NCBI GenBank assembly: GCA_015689735.1 | Contig: WVSP01000002.1 | Span: 248,001-312,000 of the forward strand | DNA from: Rhodobacterales bacterium LSUCC0031 | Lineage (GTDB): Bacteria; Pseudomonadota; Alphaproteobacteria; Rhodobacterales; Rhodobacteraceae | DNA length: 64,000 bases | Reading direction: 5' to 3' | In this document: in pieces, positions 32,667 through 40,588 of the stretch | Layout: each line of letters opens with the position of its first letter | How positions within the stretch are numbered: the first letter of the stretch is position 1 | Translations under genes and position numbers: made by a program | Notes under the pieces: model-generated | The model's input: only the letters and a program-made list of their open reading frames with translations | What the model was told of the DNA's origin: nothing | Databases searched by the model: none

Positions 32667-33838
32667 GCATGCCCTATTCCGCCTCGGGGGCGGTGCCTTT
32701 GGCAGAACCCCGGGGTCAGGCCGATACCGGCCCCCGCATCACCCGGATCGAGACCTTCGCCACGCCGCTGATCGGTTTCGTGCGGGTCACGACCGCGGAT
32801 GGCGCGCAAGGTTGGGGGCAGGTCTCGACCTATAACAGCGACATCACGGCGCAAATCCTGCACCGGCAAGTCGCTCCTTGGGCGCTGGGGCGGGGAAGCG
32901 ATGCGCTCGAGGATGTGATCGCCGAGATCCCGTTGCGCGAACACAAATACCCCGGCACCTATCTGTGCCGCGCGATGGCGGGGCTTGATACCGCCGTCTG
33001 GGATTTGCGCGGCAAGGCCGCGGGCAAGCCGGTGGCGGCGCTCTTGGGCGGGTCGGCGGGCAAGATACGCGCCTATGCCTCCTCCATGCGGCGCGATATA
33101 ACGCCGGAGGCCGAGGCCGCGCGGATGATCGCGCTTCGCGATGCGCATGGCTTTGACGCCTTCAAGGTGCGGGTGGGCGCGGAATGTGGCCAAGACCGGG
33201 ATGAATGGCCGGGCCGCACCGAGGCGATCATCCCCGCGATCCGGCACGCCTTGGGCGATGATGCGGCGCTTTTGGTCGATGGCAATTCCGGGTTCTCGCC
33301 AAAGCGGGCGATCGCGGTGGGCCGGATGCTTCAAGATTGTGGCTACGAGCATTTCGAGGAACCATGCCCTTATTGGGAACTGGAACAAACCGCCGAAGTC
33401 AGTGCCGCGCTCGCCATGGATGTGGCGGGTGGCGAGCAGGATTGGGATTTGCAGAATTGGCGGCGGATGATCGCGTTGAAATCCGTCGATATCGTCCAGC
33501 CTGATGTGCTTTACGTCGGCGGCATGATCCGCGCGATGCAGGTGGCGCAGATGGGCCACGCTGCTGGGCTAACCTGCACACCCCATGCGGCCAACTTGTC
33601 GATGGTCACGATCTTCACCATGCATCTGCTGCGCGCCGTTCCCAATCCGGGACGCTATCTGGAACTGTCGATCGAGGGCGATGACTACTACCCGTGGCAG
33701 CGCGATTTGTTCCTCAACGATCCCTACCATGTTGAAAACGGCCATGTCACCATCACCGACGCCCCCGGCTGGGGGGTGGAGATCAACCCCGAATGGCTGG
33801 CCAAATCGGGCTACAGCGTCAGCGATTGGGGGGGCTGA
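32663..33838 (+). CDS. Enolase superfamily dehydratase/racemase (mandelate racemase-like)
   Basis: This is a 391-residue enolase-superfamily protein with a capping domain (about 25-140) and a barrel. Candidate catalytic residues are the KxR motif in DAFKVRVG, metal ligands Asp in LLVDGNSGF, Glu in HFEEPCPYWE and Glu in AGGEQDW, and His in CTPHAANLS. It should abstract the alpha proton of a carboxylate, usually dehydrating an acid sugar or racemising a hydroxyacid. It overlaps the GMC gene by 4 bases with GGAGA as ribosome site. Its last 28 bases overlap the convergent AraC-type gene. The substrate is not known. Confidence 0.88.
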   Translation: MSMPYSASGAVPLAEPRGQADTGPRITRIETFATPLIGFVRVTTADGAQGWGQVSTYNSDITAQILHRQVAPWALGRGSDALEDVIAEIPLREHKYPGTYLCRAMAGLDTAVWDLRGKAAGKPVAALLGGSAGKIRAYASSMRRDITPEAEAARMIALRDAHGFDAFKVRVGAECGQDRDEWPGRTEAIIPAIRHALGDDAALLVDGNSGFSPKRAIAVGRMLQDCGYEHFEEPCPYWELEQTAEVSAALAMDVAGGEQDWDLQNWRRMIALKSVDIVQPDVLYVGGMIRAMQVAQMGHAAGLTCTPHAANLSMVTIFTMHLLRAVPNPGRYLELSIEGDDYYPWQRDLFLNDPYHVENGHVTITDAPGWGVEINPEWLAKSGYSVSDWGG

Positions 33839-34761
33839 GGGGCAGGCAGGCGCAGCGCACGGGGCGAGAGGCCGAATTCCCGGCGAAAGGCCCGCGTCAT
33901 GGCCGAGGCATCGGCGTAGCCGACCCGCCCAGCGATTTCGGCCACCGACAGCGAAGTGTCCTGAACCAGCCGATAGGCCTCGCCCAGACGGATGGCGGCA
34001 TAAAGCCCAAGGGGCGCGCGCCCTGCGGCTGTTTTGCAGCGCTGCTCGAGCCCGCGCTGGCTGAGCCCCAGGCGCCGGGCGATCTCGGGGATGGGGAGGG
34101 GGTTCTCCAAATGCCGCCGCATCAGGGCTGCCGCGGCGCGCAAGACATGGTCACCGGCGATGCCGGGCAGATGGGGGCCTGTGCCGGGCCGCTCGCCCAG
34201 CATGAACAGCGCGCCAACATCAAGACCCAGCATGGGGCCGTGATGCTGCGCGATCAATTCCAGCATCAACTCCATCGTGGTCGTGGCCCCGCCGCAGCTG
34301 AGGCGGTCGCCATCGATGACGAAACGATCCTGCACCACATCGACCTCCGGGAAGCCTTCGGCGAATTCGGTCAGCACATCCCAATGCGCCGTGGCCCGGT
34401 AGCCATCCAAAAGCCCCGCCGCTGCCAAGACCACGCTGCCCGTATCCATGCCCACCAGCGCCCCCATGCGCGCCGCCGCCGCGCGCAGCCGCCGCGCAAC
34501 GGAGGGTGTACAAAAATCGCGATGGCCATAGCTTGTGATCACCAAAAGGTAATCGGCCCCGCCCAGATCGGCGAGCGTCATCTCGGGCGTCACCGGCAGC
34601 CCGCTTGACGAGATGACCGGCCCTATATCCAGGCCCACATAATGCCATTGATAAAGTGTCTTGCGCGCCAAGGTATTGGCACCGCGCAATGGCTCAACCG
34701 CATTGGCAAGACACAGGTTCGAGAAATGCGGAAACAGCAGAACCGCGATCTTGCGTGGCAT
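33811..34761 (-). CDS. GlxA-type AraC regulator (DJ-1/PfpI plus AraC HTH), CdhR-like
   Basis: This 316-residue protein has an N-terminal glutamine-amidotransferase-like (DJ-1/PfpI) domain (about 1-190) and a C-terminal AraC pair of helix-turn-helix motifs (about 210-310: IPEIARRLGLSQRGLEQRCK and SVAEIAGRVGYADASAMTRAFRREFGLSPRALR). This architecture is that of CdhR and GbdR, which sense carnitine or glycine betaine in pseudomonads. It is divergent from the carnitine-type operon, so a CdhR-like role is likely. Direct repeats in the 108-base gap are candidate binding sites. The enolase gene overlaps its 3' end. Confidence 0.85.
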   Translation of the reverse strand: MPRKIAVLLFPHFSNLCLANAVEPLRGANTLARKTLYQWHYVGLDIGPVISSSGLPVTPEMTLADLGGADYLLVITSYGHRDFCTPSVARRLRAAAARMGALVGMDTGSVVLAAAGLLDGYRATAHWDVLTEFAEGFPEVDVVQDRFVIDGDRLSCGGATTTMELMLELIAQHHGPMLGLDVGALFMLGERPGTGPHLPGIAGDHVLRAAAALMRRHLENPLPIPEIARRLGLSQRGLEQRCKTAAGRAPLGLYAAIRLGEAYRLVQDTSLSVAEIAGRVGYADASAMTRAFRREFGLSPRALRLPAPQPPQSLTL

Positions 34762-34777
34762 GTGAAAATTTCGATTC

Positions 34778-34807
34778 CAGCATGATTTTTGACAAATGCA
34801 GCATGAT
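34778..34807. promoter_or_regulatory. Direct repeats CAGCATGAT, candidate AraC-type operator
   Basis: The 9-mer CAGCATGAT occurs at 34778-34786 and 34799-34807, exactly 21 bases apart (two helical turns), between the CdhR-like gene and the acyl-CoA dehydrogenase gene. AraC-family regulators bind such direct repeats. A TTGACA hexamer (34789-34794) lies between the two copies. Confidence 0.55.
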
Positions 34808-34869
34808 ACCAAGCCGCCGCGCTTTCTAGCCTTTTTGCAACCAAGGGCATCGGCGAAACGGGGGGTGGA

Positions 34870-36030
34870 ATGGATTTCGGCCTAAGTGCGGAACAGCAGA
34901 TGATCGTTGATACGGTGCGCGACTTTGTCGAGACCGAGATCTATCCGCACGAAGCCGCGGTCGAGAAAACCGGCATCGTGCCGCCCGAATTGGCCGCCGA
35001 TCTGCGTGCCAAGGTCATCGAGATGGGCTTTTGGGCCTGCAATTTCCCGACTGACATCGGCGGTGGGGGCCTTGGCCATCTCGAATTCACGCTGGTCGAG
35101 CGGGAGCTGGGGCGCGGGTCGATGGCGCTGACGCATTTTTTTGGCCGACCGCAGAATATCCTTATGGCCTGCGAAGGCGATCAGCGCGAACGCTACCTCT
35201 TGCCTGCCGTGCGGGGTGAGCGGATGGATGCGCTGGCGATGACCGAACCCGATGCCGGCTCGGATGTGCGGGGGATGAAATGCGCCGCTGTCCGGGATGG
35301 CGGCGATTGGGTCGTCAACGGCACCAAGCATTTCATCTCGGGCGCCGATCACGCGGATTTCTTCATCGTTTTTGCTGCCACCGGCGTCGATGACACGCCG
35401 CATGGGCCGAAAAAGCGCATCACCTGTTTTCTGGTCGATCGCGGGCATCCCGGCTTTACCGTGCGCGATGGCTACAATTCCGTCAGCCACAGGGGCTACA
35501 AGAACTGCATCCTCGAATTCGACGATTGCCGCTTGCCGGATGCCCAAGTGCTGGGCGCGGTCGATGGTGGGTTCGATGTGATGAACACTTGGCTTTATGC
35601 CACGCGGCTGACGGTTGCGGCGTTTTCCGTTGGCCGTGCGCGCCGGTGCTTTGATCACGCCGTCGATTACGCGGCCCAGCGTCGCCAATTCGGCCAACAG
35701 ATCGCCAAGTTCCAAGGCGTGAGTTTCCAGATCGCTGACATGATCACCGAGATCGATGCCGCCGATCTGATGACGCTTTCGGCGGCTTGGCGGCTGGATC
35801 AAGGCCTGCCCGCCAACCGCGAGATTGCATCAGCCAAGCTTTACGCCACCGAGATGCTGGCGCGTGTCACCGACACCACGCTGCAAATCCATGGCGGGAT
35901 GGGCTTGATGGATGATCTGCCGATCGAGCGTTTCTGGCGCGATGCAAGGGTCGAGCGCATCTGGGACGGTACATCCGAGATCCAGCGCCATATCATCGGG
36001 CGCGAGATTTTCCGCCCCAAGGGGGCCTGA
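34870..36030 (+). CDS. Acyl-CoA dehydrogenase (probable crotonobetainyl-CoA reductase/gamma-butyrobetainyl-CoA dehydrogenase, CaiA-like)
   Basis: This 386-residue flavoenzyme has the family signatures MTEPDAGSD and the C-terminal QIHGGMGLMDDLPIERFWRDARVERIWDGTSEIQRHIIGR. The Glu in RVERIWDGTSE is the expected active-site region for CaiA-type and medium-chain members. It heads the carnitine island, 2 bases before the acyl-CoA synthetase gene, so it most likely oxidises gamma-butyrobetainyl-CoA to crotonobetainyl-CoA in the aerobic direction, passing electrons to ETF. The assignment to betaines comes from the neighbouring CaiD and carnitine dehydrogenase; motifs alone only give the family. Confidence 0.85.
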   Translation: MDFGLSAEQQMIVDTVRDFVETEIYPHEAAVEKTGIVPPELAADLRAKVIEMGFWACNFPTDIGGGGLGHLEFTLVERELGRGSMALTHFFGRPQNILMACEGDQRERYLLPAVRGERMDALAMTEPDAGSDVRGMKCAAVRDGGDWVVNGTKHFISGADHADFFIVFAATGVDDTPHGPKKRITCFLVDRGHPGFTVRDGYNSVSHRGYKNCILEFDDCRLPDAQVLGAVDGGFDVMNTWLYATRLTVAAFSVGRARRCFDHAVDYAAQRRQFGQQIAKFQGVSFQIADMITEIDAADLMTLSAAWRLDQGLPANREIASAKLYATEMLARVTDTTLQIHGGMGLMDDLPIERFWRDARVERIWDGTSEIQRHIIGREIFRPKGA

Positions 36031-36032
36031 GG

Positions 36033-38075
36033 ATGGAGCCGCTCTCGCGCCTCTTGCGCCCCCGCTCCATCGCCGTCATCGGCGGAGGGGCGTGGTGCGC
36101 CGCCGTCATCACCCAGTGCCGCAAGATCGGCTTTGCTGGCCCGATCTGGCCGGTGCATCCGGCCAAGGCGCAGATCGCGGGGCTGCGGGCCTACCCCTCC
36201 ATCGCTGATCTCCCCGAAGCGCCCGATGCAAGCTTCATCGGCGTCAACCGCGAGGCCAGCATCGCGGTGCTGCGCGATCTGTCCACGCGGGGCGCGGGGG
36301 GCGCTGTCTGTTTCGCCTCGGGCTTTCGCGAGTCGGCGGCCGAGACCGGCGATGGCGCCGCGCTCGAGGCCGCCTTGGTCGAAGCCGCCGGGCCGATGCG
36401 GATTCTGGGGCCGAATTGCTACGGCTTTCTGAACCTGCTGGATGGTGCGGCGCTCTGGCCCGATCAGCATGGGGCCTTGCGCGTGGATCGGGGCGTGGCG
36501 CTGATCACCCAATCCTCCAACATCGCGATCAACCTGACGATGCAGACCCGTGGCCTGCCCATCGCCTATGCGGTCACGGCGGGCAATCAGGCCCAGACGG
36601 GCATGGCCGAGATTGCAAGCGCGCTTGTCGAAGATCCGCGCGTCACGGCCCTTGGCCTGCATATCGAGGGGATCGGCGATCTGGCGGGCTTTGCCGCGAT
36701 GGCTGCAAAGGCGCAGGCCTTGGGCAAGCCCATCGTGGCGGTCAAGGCGGGTGCCTCGGATCAGGCGCGGGTGGCGGCCGTTTCGCACACAGGTTCGCTT
36801 GCGGGCAGCGATGCGGGGGCGGATGCGCTGTTTGCCCGGCTTGGCATCGCGCGGGTGGGGGGCTTGGCCGAACTTCTCGAGGCGCTGAAGATCCTGCATG
36901 TGGTGGGCGGGCTTGCATCGCCTGACATCGCCTCGATGTCCTGTTCGGGGGGCGAGGCGGGGCTGATGGCCGATCTGGGCGTGCGCGCGGGGCTTTGTTA
37001 TCCAGCCCTGACCCCGCGCCAGCACAAGGATTTGCACGCGGCCCTCGGCCCCAAGGTGGCGCTTGCCAACCCCTTGGATTACCACACCTATATCTGGGGC
37101 GATCAAGCCGCGATCACGCGGGCCTTTTGTGCGATGATGGCGCCGCACCTGGCGATGGGCGTCGTGGTACTGGATTTCCCGCGCCCCGACCGCTGTGAAA
37201 GTGCTGCATGGGATTTGGTGGTCAACGCGGTCGAGGCCACGCGCGCGGCGACCGAGCGACCCATGGCGATCATGGCCAGCCTGCCCGAAACCATGCCCGA
37301 GACCGTCGCCGCCGATATGATCGCGCGCGGCATCGTGCCTTTGGCCGGAATGGCCGAAGGTTTGGCCGCCATTGCCGCTTGCGCCCGCATCGGTCGCCAC
37401 CGGCCTGATGACGCGCCCCTGATCCTGCCCGGCCCTGCGCCCATCGGGCAGCAGCTTTTGTCCGAAGCCGAAGGGAAGGCAATGCTGTCGGCCCATGGTG
37501 TGCCGGTGCCGCGCGGGCATCAGGCCACAACCCCCGATTCGGCAGCCCTTGTGGCGGCGGGTTTGGGTTCTCCCGTCGTGCTCAAGGGGCTTGGTCATGC
37601 CCACAAGACCGAGGCCGGCGCTGTCGCGCTTAATCTAAGCAGCGCCGAGGCCGTCTATGTGGCGGCAACTCGGATGGGCGGGGTTGCATTTCTTGTAGAA
37701 GAAATGGTGACGGGTGCGGTGGCCGAGATCCTTGTCGGCATCATCCGCGATCCGGCGCATGGTTTCGTCCTGACACTGGGGGCGGGGGGCGTTCTGACCG
37801 AGATCATGGCTGACACCCAATCGCTGCTTTTGCCTGCAAGCGCGGATGAAATTGCTGCGGCCCTTGATCGGTTGCGTATCGCGCCGCTGTTGCGGGGCTA
37901 TCGCGGCAAGCCGCCCGCCGACATGGCGGCTCTGGTCACGGCCATTCTGGCGGTGCAGGACTGCGCCATCGCTGAGGCCGGGCGGCTCATCGAGTTGGAG
38001 ATCAACCCGCTCATCGCCACGCCAGACTGCGCCGTCGCGGTCGATGCCCTGATCCGCTTGGGAGAGACATCATGA
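36033..38075 (+). CDS. NDP-forming acyl-CoA synthetase (acetate--CoA ligase family), probable betaine-CoA ligase
   Basis: This 680-residue protein has the order of ADP-forming acyl-CoA synthetases: a CoA-binding Rossmann domain (RPRSIAVIGGGAW), two succinyl-CoA-synthetase-like domains with the phospho-histidine in VSHTGSLAGSDAG, and a C-terminal ATP-grasp domain (from about 465, with VLKGLGHAHKTEAGAVAL and ELEINPLI). It would activate a carboxylic acid with CoA and ATP, forming ADP and phosphate. In this operon the logical substrate is gamma-butyrobetaine, crotonobetaine or carnitine, replacing the CaiC/CaiB pair. It overlaps caiD by 4 bases. Confidence 0.85.
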   Translation: MEPLSRLLRPRSIAVIGGGAWCAAVITQCRKIGFAGPIWPVHPAKAQIAGLRAYPSIADLPEAPDASFIGVNREASIAVLRDLSTRGAGGAVCFASGFRESAAETGDGAALEAALVEAAGPMRILGPNCYGFLNLLDGAALWPDQHGALRVDRGVALITQSSNIAINLTMQTRGLPIAYAVTAGNQAQTGMAEIASALVEDPRVTALGLHIEGIGDLAGFAAMAAKAQALGKPIVAVKAGASDQARVAAVSHTGSLAGSDAGADALFARLGIARVGGLAELLEALKILHVVGGLASPDIASMSCSGGEAGLMADLGVRAGLCYPALTPRQHKDLHAALGPKVALANPLDYHTYIWGDQAAITRAFCAMMAPHLAMGVVVLDFPRPDRCESAAWDLVVNAVEATRAATERPMAIMASLPETMPETVAADMIARGIVPLAGMAEGLAAIAACARIGRHRPDDAPLILPGPAPIGQQLLSEAEGKAMLSAHGVPVPRGHQATTPDSAALVAAGLGSPVVLKGLGHAHKTEAGAVALNLSSAEAVYVAATRMGGVAFLVEEMVTGAVAEILVGIIRDPAHGFVLTLGAGGVLTEIMADTQSLLLPASADEIAAALDRLRIAPLLRGYRGKPPADMAALVTAILAVQDCAIAEAGRLIELEINPLIATPDCAVAVDALIRLGETS

Positions 38076-38857
38076 CCGATACACCGATCAAGACCTTGCG
38101 CCGTGGCGCGGTGCTGGAGGTGACGCTCGACCGGCCAAAGGCCAATGCCATCGATGCCGCGACCAGCCGGATCATGGGCGAGGTCTTTACCGACTTCCGC
38201 GATGATCCCGATCTGCGGGTGGCGATCCTGACCGGGGCGGGTGAGAAATTCTTTTGTCCCGGCTGGGATCTCAAGGCTGCAGCCGATGGGGAGGCACCCG
38301 ACAGCGATTACGGCGTGGGCGGTTTTGGCGGCTTGCAGGAATTGCGCGGGCTGAACAAGCCGGTGATCGCTGCCATCAATGGCATCGCTTGCGGCGGTGG
38401 GCTGGAACTGGCGCTTTGTGCCGATATCATCGTTGCCGCCGATCACGCGACATTCGCGCTGCCGGAAATCCGCTCTGGTACGGTGGCCGATGCAGCCTCG
38501 ATCAAACTGCCCAAGCGCATCCCCTATCATATCGCGATGGAGTTGCTCTTCACCGGGCGCTGGTTCGACGCCGCCGAGGCCGCGCAATGGGGGCTCGTGA
38601 ACCGGGTGGTGCGCGCCGAGGGTCTGATGGAGGCCGCGCGCACCTTGGCCGATGAGCTTGCCGCAGGCCCGCCCTTGGTCTTTGCCGCGATCAAGGAAAT
38701 CGTGCGCGAGGCCGAGGCGATGGGCTTTCACGATGCGCTCAACCGCGTGACGAAAAGCCAGTTCGCCACCGTCGAACGGCTCTACCGCTCCGAGGATCAG
38801 AAAGAGGGCGCGCGCGCCTTCGCCGAGAAACGCGACCCCGTGTGGAAAGGGCGCTGA
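38072..38857 (+). CDS. caiD: Carnitinyl-CoA dehydratase (crotonobetainyl-CoA hydratase)
   Basis: This 261-residue crotonase-family enzyme closely resembles E. coli CaiD over its whole length, including LEVTLDRPKANAIDA, GEVFTDFRDDPDLRVAI, GAGEKFFCPGWDLKAAADGEAPD and the C-terminal FAEKRDPVWKGR. The two conserved glutamates of CaiD appear in GGGLELALCAD and FALPEIRSG. It should hydrate crotonobetainyl-CoA to L-carnitinyl-CoA. It overlaps the acyl-CoA synthetase gene by 4 bases and is followed by 70 bases carrying two perfect palindromes. Recognition as CaiD is from memory of the E. coli sequence, not a computed alignment. Confidence 0.92.
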   Translation: MTDTPIKTLRRGAVLEVTLDRPKANAIDAATSRIMGEVFTDFRDDPDLRVAILTGAGEKFFCPGWDLKAAADGEAPDSDYGVGGFGGLQELRGLNKPVIAAINGIACGGGLELALCADIIVAADHATFALPEIRSGTVADAASIKLPKRIPYHIAMELLFTGRWFDAAEAAQWGLVNRVVRAEGLMEAARTLADELAAGPPLVFAAIKEIVREAEAMGFHDALNRVTKSQFATVERLYRSEDQKEGARAFAEKRDPVWKGR

Positions 38858-38879
38858 CGGATTTTCGTACGAAAATCCG
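38858..38879. promoter_or_regulatory. Perfect 22-bp palindrome (copy 1) between caiD and the BKACE gene
   Basis: A perfect 22-bp palindrome with core TTTTCGTACGAAAA starts right after the caiD stop codon. It is either a protein-binding operator for a regulator not encoded in this window, or an RNA hairpin. A sister copy follows 29 bases downstream (centre to centre). Confidence 0.7.
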
Positions 38880-38886
38880 CAATATG

Positions 38887-38908
38887 CGATTTTTCGTACG
38901 AAAAATCG
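38887..38908. promoter_or_regulatory. Perfect 22-bp palindrome (copy 2) before the BKACE gene
   Basis: This second perfect palindrome shares the core TTTTCGTACGAAAA but differs in flanks (CGAT/ATCG arms). It ends 19 bases before the BKACE ATG and just before its AGGAAAGGAAA ribosome site. Two copies with a conserved core and changed flanks are more typical of operator pairs than of transcription terminators; no T-run follows. Confidence 0.7.
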
Positions 38909-38927
38909 GGACAGGAAAGGAAACGAC

Positions 38928-39839
38928 ATGCCATTGACCATGAGCCGCGAGGTTTTCATCACCTGCGCCGTGACCGGATCGGGGGCCACCCAAGACCGCA
39001 GCCCCCATGTGCCGCGCAGCCCCAAACAGATCGCCGACAGCGCGATTGCCGCGGCCCGCGCGGGGGCGGCGATCGTGCATTGCCATGTGCGTGATCCCGA
39101 CACCGGCGCGCCGTCTCGCCGGATCGATCTTTACCGCGAAGTCACCGACCGCATTCGGGATGCGGAGGTCGATGTGGTCCTGAACCTGACCGCCGGGATG
39201 GGCGGCGATATCGTCTTTGGCCCGACCGATGCGCCCTTGCCGCTGAACCCCAGGGGCACCGACATGGCGGGGGCTGAGGAACGCGTCGCCCATGTGGCCG
39301 AATGTCTGCCCGAGATCTGCACGCTCGATTGCGGCACGATGAACTTCGCCGAGGCCGATTACGTCATGACCAACACGCCCGGCATGCTGCGCGCGATGGG
39401 GCGGATGATGACCGATCTGGGCGTCAAGCCCGAGATCGAGGCCTTCGACACCGGCCATCTGTGGTTCGCCAAGGAACTGGTGAAGGAAGGTGTCTTGGAC
39501 AGCCCCGCCTTGGTGCAGCTTTGCATGGGCGTGCCGTGGGGCGCGCCCGATGATCTCAACACCTTCATGGCGATGGTCAACAACGTGCCGCCGGATTGGA
39601 CCTTTTCCGCTTTCTCGCTGGGCCGCAACCAGATGGCCTATGCGGCCGCCGCCGTGTTGGCGGGCGGCCATGTGCGGGTGGGGCTCGAGGATAATCTTTG
39701 GCTCGACAAGGGCGTGCTTGCCACCAATGCGCAGCTCGTCGAGCGCGCCGTGGGCGTGGTCGAGGGGATGGGTGCGCGCATCATGACACCGGCCGAGGTG
39801 CGCACGAAACTGGGCCTGGTCAAACGGGCGCCCAGATGA
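38928..39839 (+). CDS. BKACE family beta-keto acid cleavage enzyme, probable 3-dehydrocarnitine cleavage enzyme
   Basis: This 303-residue TIM-barrel protein has the BKACE (DUF849) pattern: EVFITCAVTGSG, IADSAIAAARAGAAIVHCHVRDPDTG (zinc-binding HCH), a Glu ligand region PEIEAFDTGHLWF and GGHVRVGLEDNLWL near the end. BKACE enzymes in carnitine operons react 3-dehydrocarnitine with acetyl-CoA to give acetoacetate and betainyl-CoA. The presence of L-carnitine dehydrogenase fused to a thioesterase two genes downstream makes this activity very likely here. It overlaps the next SDR gene by 4 bases. Confidence 0.9.
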   Translation: MPLTMSREVFITCAVTGSGATQDRSPHVPRSPKQIADSAIAAARAGAAIVHCHVRDPDTGAPSRRIDLYREVTDRIRDAEVDVVLNLTAGMGGDIVFGPTDAPLPLNPRGTDMAGAEERVAHVAECLPEICTLDCGTMNFAEADYVMTNTPGMLRAMGRMMTDLGVKPEIEAFDTGHLWFAKELVKEGVLDSPALVQLCMGVPWGAPDDLNTFMAMVNNVPPDWTFSAFSLGRNQMAYAAAAVLAGGHVRVGLEDNLWLDKGVLATNAQLVERAVGVVEGMGARIMTPAEVRTKLGLVKRAPR

Positions 39840-40588
39840 GCCGCCGGGTCATCATCACGGCGGGGGCAAGCGGGTTGGGGCTTGCCATGGCGCGCGCCTT
39901 TGCCGATGCGGGCGACCGGGTCGTGGTCTGCGATGTCGATGGCGCGGCGGTGGCCACCTTGCCCAAAGGCATCAGGGGCGTTCAGGCCGATGTCACCGAT
40001 GAGGCCGCGATGAACGCTTTCCTCGCCGGGGTCGAGGGCGACTGGGGCGGGGCCGACATCGTCATCTCGAATGCGGGCGTAGGCGGCCCGGCCGGACCGA
40101 TCGAGTCGTTGGATTTCGCCGATTGGCAGCGCTGCATTTCCGTCAATCTCGATGGGGCCTTTCTTACTTGTCGCTGGGCTGCACGGGTGATGCGGGCGCA
40201 AGGGTCGGGGGTGATCTTGCTCACCAGCTCGGTCTCGGGGTTGTTCGGTTTCCCGTGGCGCACGCCTTATGTGGCGGCCAAATGGGGGATCGTGGGGCTG
40301 ACCAAGGCGCTGGCCTCCGAGCTTGGGCCAGCAGGCGTGCGCGTCAACGCGATCTGCCCCGGTGCGGTCGAGGGGCCGCGCATGGACCGGGTCGTGGCGA
40401 TGGAGGCCGCCGCCCAATCCCGCAGCGAGGCGGATGTGCGCGCGGGCTTTACCGAAGGCGTCGCGCTGCGCCGTTTCGTCACCGCCGATGAGGTCGCGGC
40501 GATGGCGCTTTTTCTGGCCTCGCCCGGCGCCGCATCGATCAGCGGACAGGCGATGGCCATCGACGGACATACCGAAAGGACGACATGA
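39836..40588 (+). CDS. SDR family oxidoreductase in the carnitine operon
   Basis: This is a 250-residue classical SDR with TAGASGLGLAMARAF, SNAGVGG, SSVSGLFGF and the catalytic YVAAK. The Asp in VVCDVDGAA points to NAD use. It overlaps both neighbours by 4 bases, so it is an integral part of the carnitine operon. Since L-carnitine is already served by the downstream dehydrogenase, this SDR may oxidise D-carnitine or another beta-hydroxybetaine to the same 3-keto product. That role is inferred from position; the general family assignment is secure. Confidence 0.88.
   Translation: MSRRVIITAGASGLGLAMARAFADAGDRVVVCDVDGAAVATLPKGIRGVQADVTDEAAMNAFLAGVEGDWGGADIVISNAGVGGPAGPIESLDFADWQRCISVNLDGAFLTCRWAARVMRAQGSGVILLTSSVSGLFGFPWRTPYVAAKWGIVGLTKALASELGPAGVRVNAICPGAVEGPRMDRVVAMEAAAQSRSEADVRAGFTEGVALRRFVTADEVAAMALFLASPGAASISGQAMAIDGHTERTT

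Noticed and set aside
35841-37604. 587-codon minus-strand frame opposite the acyl-CoA synthetase gene
   Set aside because: It crosses two well-supported plus-strand genes and has the Arg/His/Gly-rich composition of a shadow frame.
38858-38908. Twin palindromes as intrinsic terminators
   Set aside because: Neither is followed by a T-run, both are self-complementary with almost no loop, and downstream genes of the same pathway follow at once; an operator role fits better.
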